From the NCBI GenBank assembly GCA_003693705.1, contig RBZT01000689.1:1-53322 (forward strand): a DNA stretch of 53,322 nt. The letters are read 5' to 3'. The notes beneath the pieces were generated by a model. The model searched no databases and was not told where the DNA came from. It saw nothing but the letters and a program-made list of their open reading frames with translations. This document shows positions 29,775 through 41,097 of the stretch, piece after piece. Source of the DNA: Polymyxa betae (Eukaryota > Endomyxa > Phytomyxea > Plasmodiophorida > Plasmodiophoridae). The first letter of the stretch is position 1, and every line of letters begins with the position of its first letter. Both the position numbers and the translations under genes were made by a program.

Positions 29775-32700
29775 CTGATCCGCTCAGAGGTTCGTGAGGG
29801 CTTCTCTAAATAAGGCCATTCAACTGTTCGATTGTCTGAAAGATTATTGCTCGAAGGATGCGGAGATCGTTTGTGACCCTGAATTTGAATCCGCAGTTGC
29901 AAAATCCAACAGCATCAAATTAGTCGTCAGCCTTTAAAGCTCTCGATCACTTGCAGAGGCTAGATGCAAAAAACATCTGAATGCCCTTTAATGTGAACCA
30001 GATGTCCCTTCAAATGCTGAATCTGCGAAAGTCGACGAAAAGAGGAAGAGTATGCTGATGCAGCCAAGATTCAGATCGCTGAAATCAGCAACGAGGCGAA
30101 TTCTCTGCTTCACGGTCGAGATCGACAGCGCCAGCAAGAGGTCGCTGCCAGCAGAGGCTCGGCGACTTCGAAGTTGATCGATCGTGCCTGAAAAGTGTGC
30201 AGAAGCTACATGTTATGATTGACACATGGCAACAATGCCGAGATATTGACAAAAAAAACAACTACTCAAACGCCTTCCGCATATTTGTTTCACAGACGCT
30301 ACTACCAATGATGGAATGTTTCACGGAACATTTCCAAGGAAACCAAGCCGCGATCTTAGACACTTGGACCACCCATCGGCTTCGGAACCGATTGTTCGGC
30401 AAACATCTCTGTTCGGGCCACGATGAAAACAAGTTGACTCAACACCAATATGAAATACTGTTATTAATAAAACAGTGAGAGACACTTTCAATAAAGTGCG
30501 CGGCATTTTTTTTGCATCACATTGCATGAGTATCATGTATCACAATCAATCATTATTTGATTTATTTCCATTGCATTTGTGTTGCAAAAAATCCAAAGCA
30601 ATACTATGGTAGTTCGTAAAGAAGTGCGAACGCAAAGATTTGATCTCGAAATTTCTGTTGGTAAATAATACGATGCTGAAAACATCGACACAATTTTGAT
30701 AAAGTGAGTGCGCAGTTTTCTTGTTATTCAGACAATTGCTTTCTGATATTTGCTTTCAGATTTGGAATGCAACCCACCATAAAAGATGCCACGCTCAGTC
30801 TCTGTTCGCAGAGTAGCAGATATTGATGGGTAAAGAAGGCTGCAAACTCGCCCTTCAGACGTTCCATCGGTGGTTATCTGTGAGGCATCCTGACTGCAAT
30901 GGTCTGGATCCCTATCGAGCGTGAACTTTAGAACAGAGCACTGTTTATTACTTGTACACCACCTGTTACCTAAACACCAAACCATTAGCTCTACACCAAA
31001 AGCCGGCCGATTCATGCAGCACTCTCTACCGCTGGTAATACGATTAGTTATGTAACTGCCGCATCGCTCCTGTTCGTACAGGACGGCCGGCTTGATATTC
31101 AGCCGCAAGTAAACTGCTCTGGCAGCACAGCCGTGCATCAAGCAATCAATGCATTGAATTTACTGGGTTTGGCAAAGATTAGCAAAATTGACTGCATGAA
31201 ACCCACAATATAGATACCCTCTGCGATTCTCGTATAGTATAGTATATCATCCATGAATGCATTTTCTTTAAATGAAGCCTATTAACGAGAAGAAGATGGC
31301 CTTGGGAAATTTATGTAGCGCGGCCAGCCCTAAACCCTACCACCGGCGGCTGCGCCCCGTACCCGACCGCCTGTCCCGAGCTGCCTCGGTGCTTCCGACG
31401 GAAGCTGATCCTGACGCCGGAACATGATACTGCCCAAGGACCGGAACCAGCTCCCGTCCCGAATTCCAGTAACCCCCGATTTATTTTAGAATCGGTTTGT
31501 TTTATAAACTACCGGTTTCTTTGCGTCAGACACCGTTAGAGATCGCTCTACATTTATCAGCTTGTATTGATGTGTTATATTCTTAGAATCGCTTTTAAGT
31601 TTGAAGCTGACATGAATTGGTGCAAACAAAAAACAACATCATCCTCTGAAGCATAATCATGCAGATTTTGCAAGCATTCGGAACCATGGGCAGTTAACTA
31701 CCCAGTTAGCAGCACGGCTGTAGAAAGTGCATTTTTACTTTTGCATCCTATCTCATGCTGATTCTGCGATATGTTCATCAACAGCATTTGCATTATTATG
31801 TAGAAGTCAGGTTCTTACCGCCAAAATAGTTCCAAGCCAACACGAATTTTTTTTAAATCGCGGGTCGCTCCTCAGATAAATACCTATAAAAATGCAAACT
31901 TTCTGTAGTCTCATTCATCCGTAATTGCAAGATCAACAAAATTATCTACTATCTAAAACCATTGGACTATTCTTGTTGTTAGATCAACTCACATCAAGCC
32001 GGAGGCATTAGAAAATTGCTTCTGCGCTGAGAAACACCTCTGAATATGTGTGGTGGTAATCCATAGCCATCCCTTCGAGACATCTCATACGACAAAAAAC
32101 GTGTCGCCAAGGTAACAGTTGATATTAACCAGAACTCGTACCTCAGTTTTGCACCGTTTTTTTTCTTGAATCCAATCATTACTCTTAAATACATCGCATT
32201 AATCTGTCATCTTAAGCACGAGGATGTGATGGAGAAAAAGCTATAATGGTTTAGTGCACAGTGCCCGGAACAGGAGGTTTGGTTGATACTTGCAAAACAC
32301 AGCGACATCGATCATCATCCAGCAGTCTATAAGCGTCGCGATGGGAACCGGCATAGTAATGTTTTCCTGCAATTTCTCAATCACAATTTACCGCTCTAAC
32401 AAAAAATTTCGCTTGATTTTTTGCATTACAACCGCCATCAGTCTCGACTTTGAGAATCTGATAACATATTTAATTTCAACTATGGTTTCATCCTAAGAGC
32501 AGTACTTGTTTGAGGCATTCCTGTTTGTGGGCGCTTTCTTTTTCACTAAAATCTGTTACGAAGCAGTTCAAATAAGCTGTATTTTGTAGACCAATCTTCA
32601 AGCTGGATAAAAAACGGTATCGGATCTCTTGTTAGGACATTCGATCACAGCGACCGCTTTCGTGGCCTATTCGAAAGAATGGAGATGGCGGCGCTTGGAA

Positions 32701-32784
32701 CATATTGACGGCCCCTTAAAAGCGGCTCCACGGAGTCTGTTGCGGTATTATAGGGTTAGGTGGGTGTTAGGCCTTCCGCTCAAC
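29775..32784. other. Gene-poor stretch
   Basis: No gene is supported. The longest frame is minus-strand 31141-30728 (137 codons, with GVELMVWCLGNRWCTSNKQC), which I do not recognise; it may be element debris. A telomere-like CCCTAAACCCTA lies at 31328-31339 and a shorter TAGGGTTAGG at 32751-32760. The rest is AT-rich. Confidence 0.4.
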
Positions 32785-34180
32785 ATGAATGATATCCATC
32801 TATCTCCGCCCTTGTCATTTGCCGCTTCAGATAACGACCTCTTTAAGGTGTTTCGAAGCCAGATGGAATCTGACGAGGCCGCCAATTGCCAGGACGTCGG
32901 GGGCGCCATCACAGCGCCCATGCGGGTCCCTTCTAGCCTGATAGGCCGCAAAGCATCGGGTATGGATCAGGCTGGTAATGCATTTGGCGATCAACGTTTT
33001 TGTTTTCTTATAAAGTTTTTCAGCTTTAAGCAAGATCGCCAATGGGTGCAAATCACTTGAAGCCTATTTTACCTATTGCAAGGATTTTCTTGATCTCGAG
33101 CAGTATCCCAAACTCCCAGAGCAGGATCGGGCTGTGATCGCCGATTTTATCAGCGGAGAACTGCTTGAAAATGGTGTGATGATGTCCAATGATTGGAGCA
33201 AATAAGCCGTTTGCTTAATCTGTCGTTAGTTCAGTGGAAATACCTATTCCCAACTGGAAGCTTCGAATGCATTCTGAACACCACGGCTGGCCCAGAGACC
33301 GACGAATATACGTGCTCAGAGTACACTGTGCTCAAAATCAACTTCGAACAAATATCGTGCTCCAAGGTAATGCCTAGTTGTTGCTTTTTTTTCTTAACAA
33401 ATCAGTTCTTTAATATTTGGTAGTAATCGTTTTTTGTAGGATGTTCGTAGAGTGTGGAATGCCAAAGTAAAATCAAAGATCGAGGAACAGCTTTCTTCTG
33501 AGAAAATTCGGTCTGTCTCCAAGAACAGCGATTCGGAGGACGACGGAGATGAAGATGCTAGAAATGAAAGTTTAGAACTGCAATCGCCTATTAAGCAGCC
33601 AAGTAAACGCCGGACTCCCACTCGACGAAGATCGTTTGAAGAACGTGATCGCAGGCGCAGCTCTAGTAGGGCAAGTCGATCAATGTCGAATGAACCGCCT
33701 TCCAAGAAACAGAAGGAATTGACTTCTGGCGGATCGACCACTGTCACGCCTTCAAAAACCCGAAAGAAAGCTTCTAAGGACTCGCCCTCCAAGAAGAAAA
33801 CACCAGCGAAGAAAGCCGCTCCCGCTTCTGCACAGAAGCGCAAGCCAGGAAGGCCGAAGAAGGAGTCAGTTTCTAAGACTAAGGAGGTCGTGGAAGCCGA
33901 AGACCAGACCTGGGAGGTGCGAACAATTCTGAGCCGCAAGAAAGTGTCTGGAAAGTACCAATACCTTGTTCAATGGGCGGGCTTGAATCCTGAAGGCAAA
34001 CCTTGGGACGATACCTGGGAACCACATCACAACATTTCTGAAGATCTCATTCGGGATTATTGGGCAAGTGTGGATGCCAAAAACAGTGCACAGAATGGCA
34101 CGCCAAACAATGGTGACGTCGATGGGAAGATGTCGGTCCAGAATCTGCTTAATTCAGAACCTCAACAGCCCGCTGCTTGA
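32785..34180 (+). CDS. Chromodomain protein with AT-hook
   Basis: CDS join(32785..32974,33024..33175,33235..33366,33440..34180), 404 residues; all three introns (49, 59 and 73 nt) keep phase. The N-terminal half is unrecognised. Residues about 165-310 are very basic and Ser-rich and include an AT-hook, KRKPGRPKK (about 291-299), a minor-groove DNA contact. The chromodomain follows at about 314-367: TWEVRTILSRKK, then YQYLVQWAGL, then WDDTWEPHHNI and LIRDYW. The three aromatic-cage positions read Trp, Trp and Trp (the first is often Tyr), so methyl-lysine histone binding is plausible. An HP1-like chromoshadow domain is not present. It probably acts in the nucleus on chromatin. The start ATG is the first in frame after a stop, but an earlier exon cannot be excluded. 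Confidence 0.8.
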
Positions 34181-34936
34181 GCACAGTATCTCATTGCCCT
34201 GTTTTCTCATTGGAACCATTACCTCAATCGACCGCGGTTGCCGAATGCATGTTGTTGTAGGTTATAAATTCTTCAATTGTGCAACTTCTTAGCCAAAGCA
34301 ACTGCATTTTTGCTGTTCGTTGATTACAGCATTTATGGTAGTAACTGATTTCGTCATCTATAATCATTGGCGTGATCAAACCCAAGCACCTAGAATCTAT
34401 CGAATTGTCGCATGAAAAAGGTGTCGCAATATTCGTACCATGCTGCTCGCTTAGTATCATCGTCCTAACAAGGGAAGTTTGCGTCGTCCCAGCTTTGGAG
34501 GACGTCAACAAAAGCCATTGCTCCAGCTGTAATAGAGGTTTTCCTTGCGTTTGAAGCGTTGCGGCTCTCGGGACCGGAATCAAACCTGCTGATGTCATCA
34601 CCGGCTCCTAAATGTATACGGGGTAGGCAAAATCTTTAGCATCCTTCCCATTCATATGTTGTTATGACTTCAGAATGCACCAAATCTCCAGTGATATCTG
34701 AATCATCGCTTTAATGAGACTCGTCGTTACATATGTGAATCCTCAAATGATATGTAAGGGAGCCTAGAAATTGATGAAGGCATTTAACAGAGCAGCGAAC
34801 GTTCTTTTGCAATATACCTTCTTGTTTGCAAGCTCAAAAGGTTATGTTGAAAACTATAGTAACTTCCTCTCTACATCTGTGCTATAATCTGCTTGATAGA
34901 CACCGAGCAAATTGCTGTAAAAGCAACAGGAAAATT

Positions 34937-35413
34937 TTAATCAACAGTGTTATTGGTTGTATGGTTTGCTCGCCTCATCTCGTTGTAGCCTTGAACGGCA
35001 GCAACGCCAGCAGCTTTTGCATTGTTTATTCCCGCCTTTGCACAATGAACTACTGCTTTCTTATCCTCCTCCATATTACGACCGAGGTTCTCTTCATAGG
35101 TAGTTTTCGCCTTATGTGCTAGCTGAGATCCAGTTGCAGCTCCAACGGCACCAGCAATAATGACAGTGGGAGCCAAAGAAGCTGCAGCAATAGCGACAGC
35201 TGCACCTCCCATGGCCCCAGCGATTTTCAAATCAGTTTCAATTTGATGACCTGTTTGCTGTAAATACTTCTCGCGAATGGCACTGGTGGCCGCCGACGTC
35301 GTTTCCTTGATCTTCTCGTCAATGTGATTTTCTACAATCTTCTTCTCGATAGTGTTTGCAGCTTTGCCAGCTAGCCTGCCCGATTGATGGGCAATCTCGA
35401 CGATCTCGTCCAT
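34937..35413 (-). CDS. Glycine-zipper, membrane-associating helical protein
   Basis: A single-exon minus-strand frame of 158 residues from ATG 35413. The first 70 residues are predicted amphipathic helix (EKKIVENHIDEKIKETTSAA). A central Gly/Ala-rich stretch of small residues follows (KIAGAMGGAAVAIAAASLAP, then GAVGAATGSQLAHKA), the pattern of glycine zippers and of the senescence/spartin-type lipid-binding segment. The tail is charged and ends in NNTVD. It could insert into membranes or lipid droplets. That is inference from composition; I cannot name a family with confidence. Confidence 0.6.
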   Translation of the reverse strand: MDEIVEIAHQSGRLAGKAANTIEKKIVENHIDEKIKETTSAATSAIREKYLQQTGHQIETDLKIAGAMGGAAVAIAAASLAPTVIIAGAVGAATGSQLAHKAKTTYEENLGRNMEEDKKAVVHCAKAGINNAKAAGVAAVQGYNEMRRANHTTNNTVD

Positions 35414-36091
35414 AGAAGCTTTGGCTGGTGGGAAATCGCCCCTTCGAGCAAGATCCCGTCACGTACCCTGATGCTGATACGACCCTATAATCTTCAGAAA
35501 TGAAGATAATATCTACAGATAATTGATGAGATGAGTAAGTGAAACTGCCCAGAAAAAGGTTAGTCACAATCAGGAATGAGAAAGTTCCTAGAGTCGACAA
35601 GACGTTTGTATTCTGGAAGTTTTAGCACGAGGGTAAAATCTAGAAAAGAAAATACTCTACTGCTGGCAAGCGTGTATTCCTGATAGTTCAGGAAGCCTGA
35701 AATTGTCTTGTGATGAAGATGACAGCACCGCCCGTGGATGTCAATCAGCAAACTAGACGACTCCATTCTATTCCATTCCTCGTCTGCTAGCATTCGAATA
35801 ATCTTCATTGCTAAAAGTTCAAGATGCAATGAATCAACCGTTAAGCATTCATTCACAGTGTTTTTAAACTGCTCTGCTCTTGTTTTAAGAACATATTCAG
35901 CCGTGACTATTTACCTCGGTTTCATGGGCCATTGTCCTTTTGACCTCGTAGTATGGAATCCATACAGAATCGGAGTGATGTCTCTCATTGATCCCACAGG
36001 CGCAGTTCCGGTTAGGGTTTCCTCATGACTGGGGATTGAGAATTTGCGATTTGTCTCTCCTTCCCCTTTACAAATATTTTATAGAACTACC
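35414..36091. other. Intergenic; one weak minus-strand frame
   Basis: A minus-strand frame (35856-35560, 98 codons, with LHLELLAMKIIRMLADEEWN) looks helical and may be an exon of a gene, possibly spliced towards 35600-35420. No motif supports a name. The promoter of the ankyrin/membrane gene presumably lies at the right end. Confidence 0.25.
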
Positions 36092-39000
36092 ATGACGAAG
36101 GCGCCGTCGACGGCGCCGACCGTCACCATGATTGAAGTCGAATTGGGCCCCGGCTCCGTCCCTGAATGGGTGGCCCATATAATTTCCTCGCTGGAGGGTT
36201 TGGTTCCGGCTAGTGTATGGCTTGAACAGTTTTCCGGTGACTGGAACGATATCCCTGCGATTCGTGACGCTTGTGATTATGCTTCCACATATCGGTGGAT
36301 GTCAAGGGAAGATTTTGTGAGAAAGCTCAACGATCCTGACGCCATTGTCGATGTGCCGCAACAACGGATGGAACGATTCATCGTTGTTGAAGTGCTTAAA
36401 GAACTATCTCCAAAGCTTAATCGATCCATGGTCATAAAAATCACTCGATCTTTAGGTAATATAACGCCATGGGACTTCATTGGGTTTATCGATTGTTCCG
36501 CTTGATCTGTTGTGCCAACATTTGCTGCATTTACCGTATTTGTAGTGGTTTCCATTGCAACATCCTTCACTGCTTAGAAAGTTTGGGTTCGCTTGCTTAA
36601 ATTGGATTGCAATGATGCCATGCTTTTATCTTATTCCTTTATTCATTGTCGAATTCAGCTGCGAACTTGATGTCGCATGCTTTTCAGAGGGTGTCTGCTG
36701 ATTACACTTGGGATCGGGTTGTGTTCGATACGATTCCCTTCATGGTCGACTTTGCCGAGAAGATGCTGGCGGATGTAGTACAAGAACCATCGACGCCCGA
36801 CTTTTTACCACGGTCGACGATGTCAACCGATAATTCCGTCAAGCTCTACGCCTGGCACCTGTACATAGAAATGGAGAGTATGACTGCTCGACTTAGTACT
36901 GCTCGTGCCGTTGCTACCGAAATCGTTACGAAGTCCCGAGAAATGCCTTTACATGAATGCTGTAAAGGATTCGGATATGTGGCGTCTGACGTCGCGGCCG
37001 TGCTTGTCGCAGAGCATCGTCAGAATGGGGATGCTGCTCGCCTCATTGATTCTGAAGGCAACACCAATCTTCATTATGCGATTCAAAGGAAAGAAGACGA
37101 TGGCGGTCGGCTTATTCGTGTCCTATACAGCGCTGGCGCTAACGTCAATGCTCGTAATAATCTGGGACAAACGCCTTTGGCATTCGGATGTGCGAATGCT
37201 GCCGCTCCTCGGGCGATCGAAGAACTTTTACAGCTTGGAGCTAATCCCAGATTAACTGACAATTACGGCTTGACACCACTGCATTTTGCAGTTCGCGTCC
37301 AGCGCGGGAATCTTGTACGGCTGCTATGCGATCATGGCGTCGATTTGAATGCAGCCGATAAGGACGGCTTCACACCTGCACATTTTGCCGCCTCTTCCGG
37401 TTCTGTCTGCATGCTCGAGCTGTTAGCGTCGTTAGGTAAGCGATTTGTTTTCTTAGTATCTTGCGCTCCCTTACTGTGAACATTTTCTGTTACATCATAG
37501 TTGCTGACTGAATCATGTCTTTTTATTCTACAGATATTCGATTTTCCATGACGCATTAATCTTTGTGTTTTAGGTTCGTGTTTAGAGAAACCCTCGAGGA
37601 CAGGTCTGACTCCATTGGCCGTCGCATCTCGGAGACATCATCTTCATGCTGTGCTATTTCTGTTTCAAACTAGAAACTATTTAGCAGCTCGGCATCCTGA
37701 TGATCTGTCTTATTCCATGGTGCTGGCTGTTCTAAAAGAGCAACTGCCGGAAGTTGGCAAGGTCCCTCAGATCTCGATCTCAGCTCTCGGCCTCGACCAT
37801 CTTCCCCCAGAAATCGGCTACTTGCGCTTCACTCGACGATTTGACGTTCGACATAATTCGTTGAAAACGTTTTGGTAAGTCTTCTTTGCCAGCTCGTAGC
37901 TGTGCGTTTTCCGTAACTTTCTTTCTTTATTAGTTTTCATCGTGGCTGATCCGCTGCATTTTCTCCTACCATTTTTATTAAGCACTGCCTTGTTCGTTGA
38001 CATTGAATTCTCAGGATGACGCCCTGGTGGTGGGTGCCTGTCTTTTCACGCAAGTTCAATTCCATGATTCAAGTCGCTTTTTTCTTCTTCTGGACCGTCT
38101 TTGTATTGGCGGGAATCTTCAGTCCATCTTCAAACTTCCCAGGTTCTCCAAACTGCCCTTATGTTTTCCGCGCTCACCATTTCTACATCATTCTGAGTGT
38201 TATGATTTCTTCTGTTTTTCTGCTCTCTTCGCTTCGGTCTTCATTTATATCATCCAATTCAAAAATCGAAAGAAAAACGATGCGGTTCGTGTTTTTCCGC
38301 TTGGCTAACTACGCCAATCTGGTGTCGCTGTGTGAGCTATTTATTGAGCATATTCAGCTCTCAGCACTGGCATATTCATCTTCCCGGGCGAGCTCAAGTG
38401 CGAAGTTTTTTCGAGCCTTCTTGTTCGATTTCGGGACTCCCAACAACAGGAATTTGATCGCTGTTTCAATCGGACTGATCTATTTTATTCGAGTATGGAT
38501 TGAATGTCGCAGCTTCATTCCGAAATTCTGGTCATATGACAGATATTTGATGTGGTTTATATCTATATTGTATATGCCGCTCTGTCGCTCTCTCATGACG
38601 AACTTCCTTGAAGATATGAGTGATCCAACGAGCATCGTTTTACTATTATTCGGTGTTGGATCGTTTTTCTCCGTCATTCCCATGGCGATTTATGGTGAAG
38701 TGGCTTTGCAGGCTCGCGACGGTTTGCGTCAAATTCGTCCCAGACCTGTCTCAATTGTAATGTTACGAACGTTTTTTCTGGTTCTTCTAACCATCGATGT
38801 CATAATGAATCAGCCCTGGGTTCCCGGTCAGCGCTACGAACGCATGATCGCTTGCTGGTTGCTGCCTGCGGCAATGATTTTGTCGGCCATATTGGGAAAG
38901 CGGGTTCTGGTGGATGAAACACTCATGATTAGGGCATCCCCTATTTGGGCCGCCTTAATCCACGCTATCTGTCTGACTCTTCGCCCAAAAAGAATGCCTG

Positions 39001-39432
39001 AGACATTTGCTCTTATCAGCGGCCCTATCTCTCTTTTGATTCTTGTTGTAATGATTTGTTTATCCAGGTAGTTGTTTAATTCTCGCAAAGATGGCAGAAT
39101 AGTGATCTGGTATTTAGGTTAAAGAATGGGCGAAAATTCACTGAGCGATCGAGGGAGTTTCGTTCAAACTTGAAACGCGATGTGATGTTTCAGTGTTTTC
39201 GCCTTCATCCACAATTCAAGGACATCTTACGGTAGGAACAGTACGTCGCTTACTGTTTTATGGTGATACTTGGTTTAGAGATTTTGAAAGCCGAGATTTG
39301 GCCGAGATCCAAAGAAAGTACGAGCTTGATCGCTGGTTAAGAGACCGATTCCCATCCTTTGTGCAAGCTCAGATTGTTCCACTCATGACGCAGATCGAGC
39401 AGAATCTGCCTGTAAATTTACCTCCATTGTAG
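36092..39432 (+). CDS. Ankyrin-repeat polytopic membrane protein
   Basis: CDS join(36092..36455,36659..37435,37574..37874,38015..39067,39118..39231,39279..39432), 920 residues; introns of 203, 138, 139-140, 50 and 47 nt keep one frame to TAG 39432. Residues 1-250 are unrecognised. About four ankyrin repeats span 255-380 (GNTNLHYAIQ, GQTPLAFGCANA, YGLTPLHFAVRV, DGFTPAHFAASSG), with another at about 389 (TGLTPLAVASRR). A leucine-rich-repeat-like turn follows (LPPEIGYLRF). From about 490 to 835 there are nine or so membrane segments (for example MIQVAFFFFWTVFVLAGIF and ALISGPISLLILVVMICL), then a charged cytosolic tail. Cytosolic ankyrins before a membrane domain recall TRP-type channels, but I see no pore signature. 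It could be a channel, transporter or acyltransferase-like scaffold. Confidence 0.75.
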
Positions 39433-39738
39433 TTTATCTACTGCTTAATTATGCTGCTTTTAATATTCTCTATGTGTATTAATATTAATGTGTATTAATA
39501 TTTATTCTTCTCTTAATCGCATTTGCTCCCCGCCTTTCCATCAATCACTTTGATTTGATTGCTTATCTTGTAGACTTTATTCTTTGACGGCCAAACACTA
39601 GGAGCAATTCACATTTCTAAACACGATTTTAATTAGAAACTTTTCAATTTTGCGTAGAGTCCAAAATCTGCGTTTGAAGGCGCGTGCTTCATCAGACCTC
39701 TTCACGACGACGACAGCTATAGCTCGGTCTGGCAGCGA

Positions 39739-40765
39739 ATGCCATATCGAGTGACTGTCAAGCTCGCAGATGAAGCTGATGGCTCAGTAACTGGTTTTTC
39801 TTTTGTCGTCGAGGAAGGCAATTTCGACTCGTTTATCAAACGGGTCCAGGCGAAGTTTCAGCTGTCATCATCGAAAGTGAACTCACTTCATCAAGACTTG
39901 ATGTTCGACTTATTTAGCTGCTTAGAAATTGATTCTCCTGGACTCTTCACAAGTTCCGATTTCGAACACAAATCAATTATTCGATCGTCAGCAGTTAGAG
40001 CTGCGAATTGTCAGCGATTCAGATAGCAGCAATGAAAGCAATGATTTCCAAGACGATGCTGCTGAGGCCAAATTCGAACCAGAGGAGGAATGGATTGTTG
40101 ACCATCGCTTCTGTATGTATCCAGGTCTAATCGAAACCCACAAAGGCAAGATGAAATGTCAAGAGATGGTCCATCAAATTTCGACTTTTGGAGCGACATT
40201 CACTTCAAAATCCGGTATCTTAGTAGCGCCGAATTTTTCTGGAGAACTTCGAGTCCATCCATCGATTTTGCCAGGAAATCTTCCTCCGTCGTTTTCGATC
40301 TCCGATCTCGCTAATCGACTATGGATTATTGCCCTTTGTCATGGCGGCTTCTTCGCCGGAGCTGTTCTGCAATCAGGTGCTGTCATTGCTCATAAAACCT
40401 TGCATCGATACGTACAGCGTCGTAAGCAAGGGAAACGGCAGTCAAATCACGATAGCGGCAGCCGCAGCGGCGGTCATACTACTGTTGGAAGCCAGATTCG
40501 TCGAAAGCAAGAAGCTGAATTTCGTTTGGACCTGCAAAAGCTGATGATGGAGTGGACATCGCATTTCAACGCTGCTGATCTGGTGTTTGTTCATGCTCCG
40601 GGCAAGAATCGAACCGAGATGTTCTTTGAAGACGGCCCGATTGCTTCCTCTGATTCTAGGATACGGCCTGTTCCTATTAGCACTGGTCGGGCGATCCTCC
40701 ATGAAGCGCTTCGCGTCGCCAGGACGCTGGCCACAATCGAGATTGCAACTGCAAAATCTGAGTAA
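39739..40765 (+). CDS. VLRF1-domain protein (Vms1/ANKZF1-like) with Ubl-like N-terminus
   Basis: CDS join(39739..39876,39926..40765), 325 residues, one 49-nt intron. The VLRF1 domain (about 165-320) is clear: HGGFFAGAVLQSG (185-197), HKTLHRYVQRRKQGKRQ (202-218), then GSQIRRKQEAEF (234-245), APGKNRTEMFF and RIRPVPIST. In Vms1/ANKZF1 this eRF1-like domain cleaves the peptidyl-tRNA link on stalled 60S ribosomes with a GxxQ glutamine; here GKRQ (215-218) keeps it. The first 75 residues look ubiquitin/PB1-like (FIKRVQAKFQLSSSKK, ILLDSSQVPISNTNQL). Unlike Vms1/ANKZF1, I see no zinc finger, ankyrin repeats or p97-binding C-terminus; the frame stops at 40765 just after the domain. Probably a cytosolic ribosome-rescue factor. 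Confidence 0.8.
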
Positions 40766-40872
40766 ATTTATCGAAGTTTTTTTGGTTTGCCAGAGCAGTT
40801 TGTTTCAGGCTGTTTTAGGTTTAAATATTTTTCACTATTGCTTGGATAAATAGTCGAGATTCTGATAATCAT

Positions 40873-41049
40873 TCAGCAAAAGCATCCGGCTATCAGCCTC
40901 ATAGTACATGACTTGCCTTTCGAAAATGTAGTGGGCTTTAGCACTGCTGTTTGTTTCAGTCGTTTTTCAGATTCATTCCACGCTTGGTTAAAAAACGTGA
41001 TCATTTACCTTATCACTCAGCAAAAGCATCTTGCTATCAGCCTCATAGT
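40873..41049. repeat. Direct repeat, 33-bp unit, period 144, upstream of the cyclase gene
   Basis: TCAGCAAAAGCATC(CG/TT)GCTATCAGCCTCATAGT occurs at 40873-40905 and 41017-41049, with weaker similarity in between (TTTGTTTCAG at about 40799 and 40948). The right copy ends 48 bases before the cyclase start codon, so these may be promoter elements. Confidence 0.65.
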
Positions 41050-41097
41050 GAATGGCGGTGATGTGATACAGAGTGGCGCCATTAAGTTTATGTAATC

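Noticed and set aside
33394-33939. 181-codon minus-strand frame, Phe/Leu/Ser-rich
   Set aside because: Shadow of the Lys/Ser-rich exon of the chromodomain gene.
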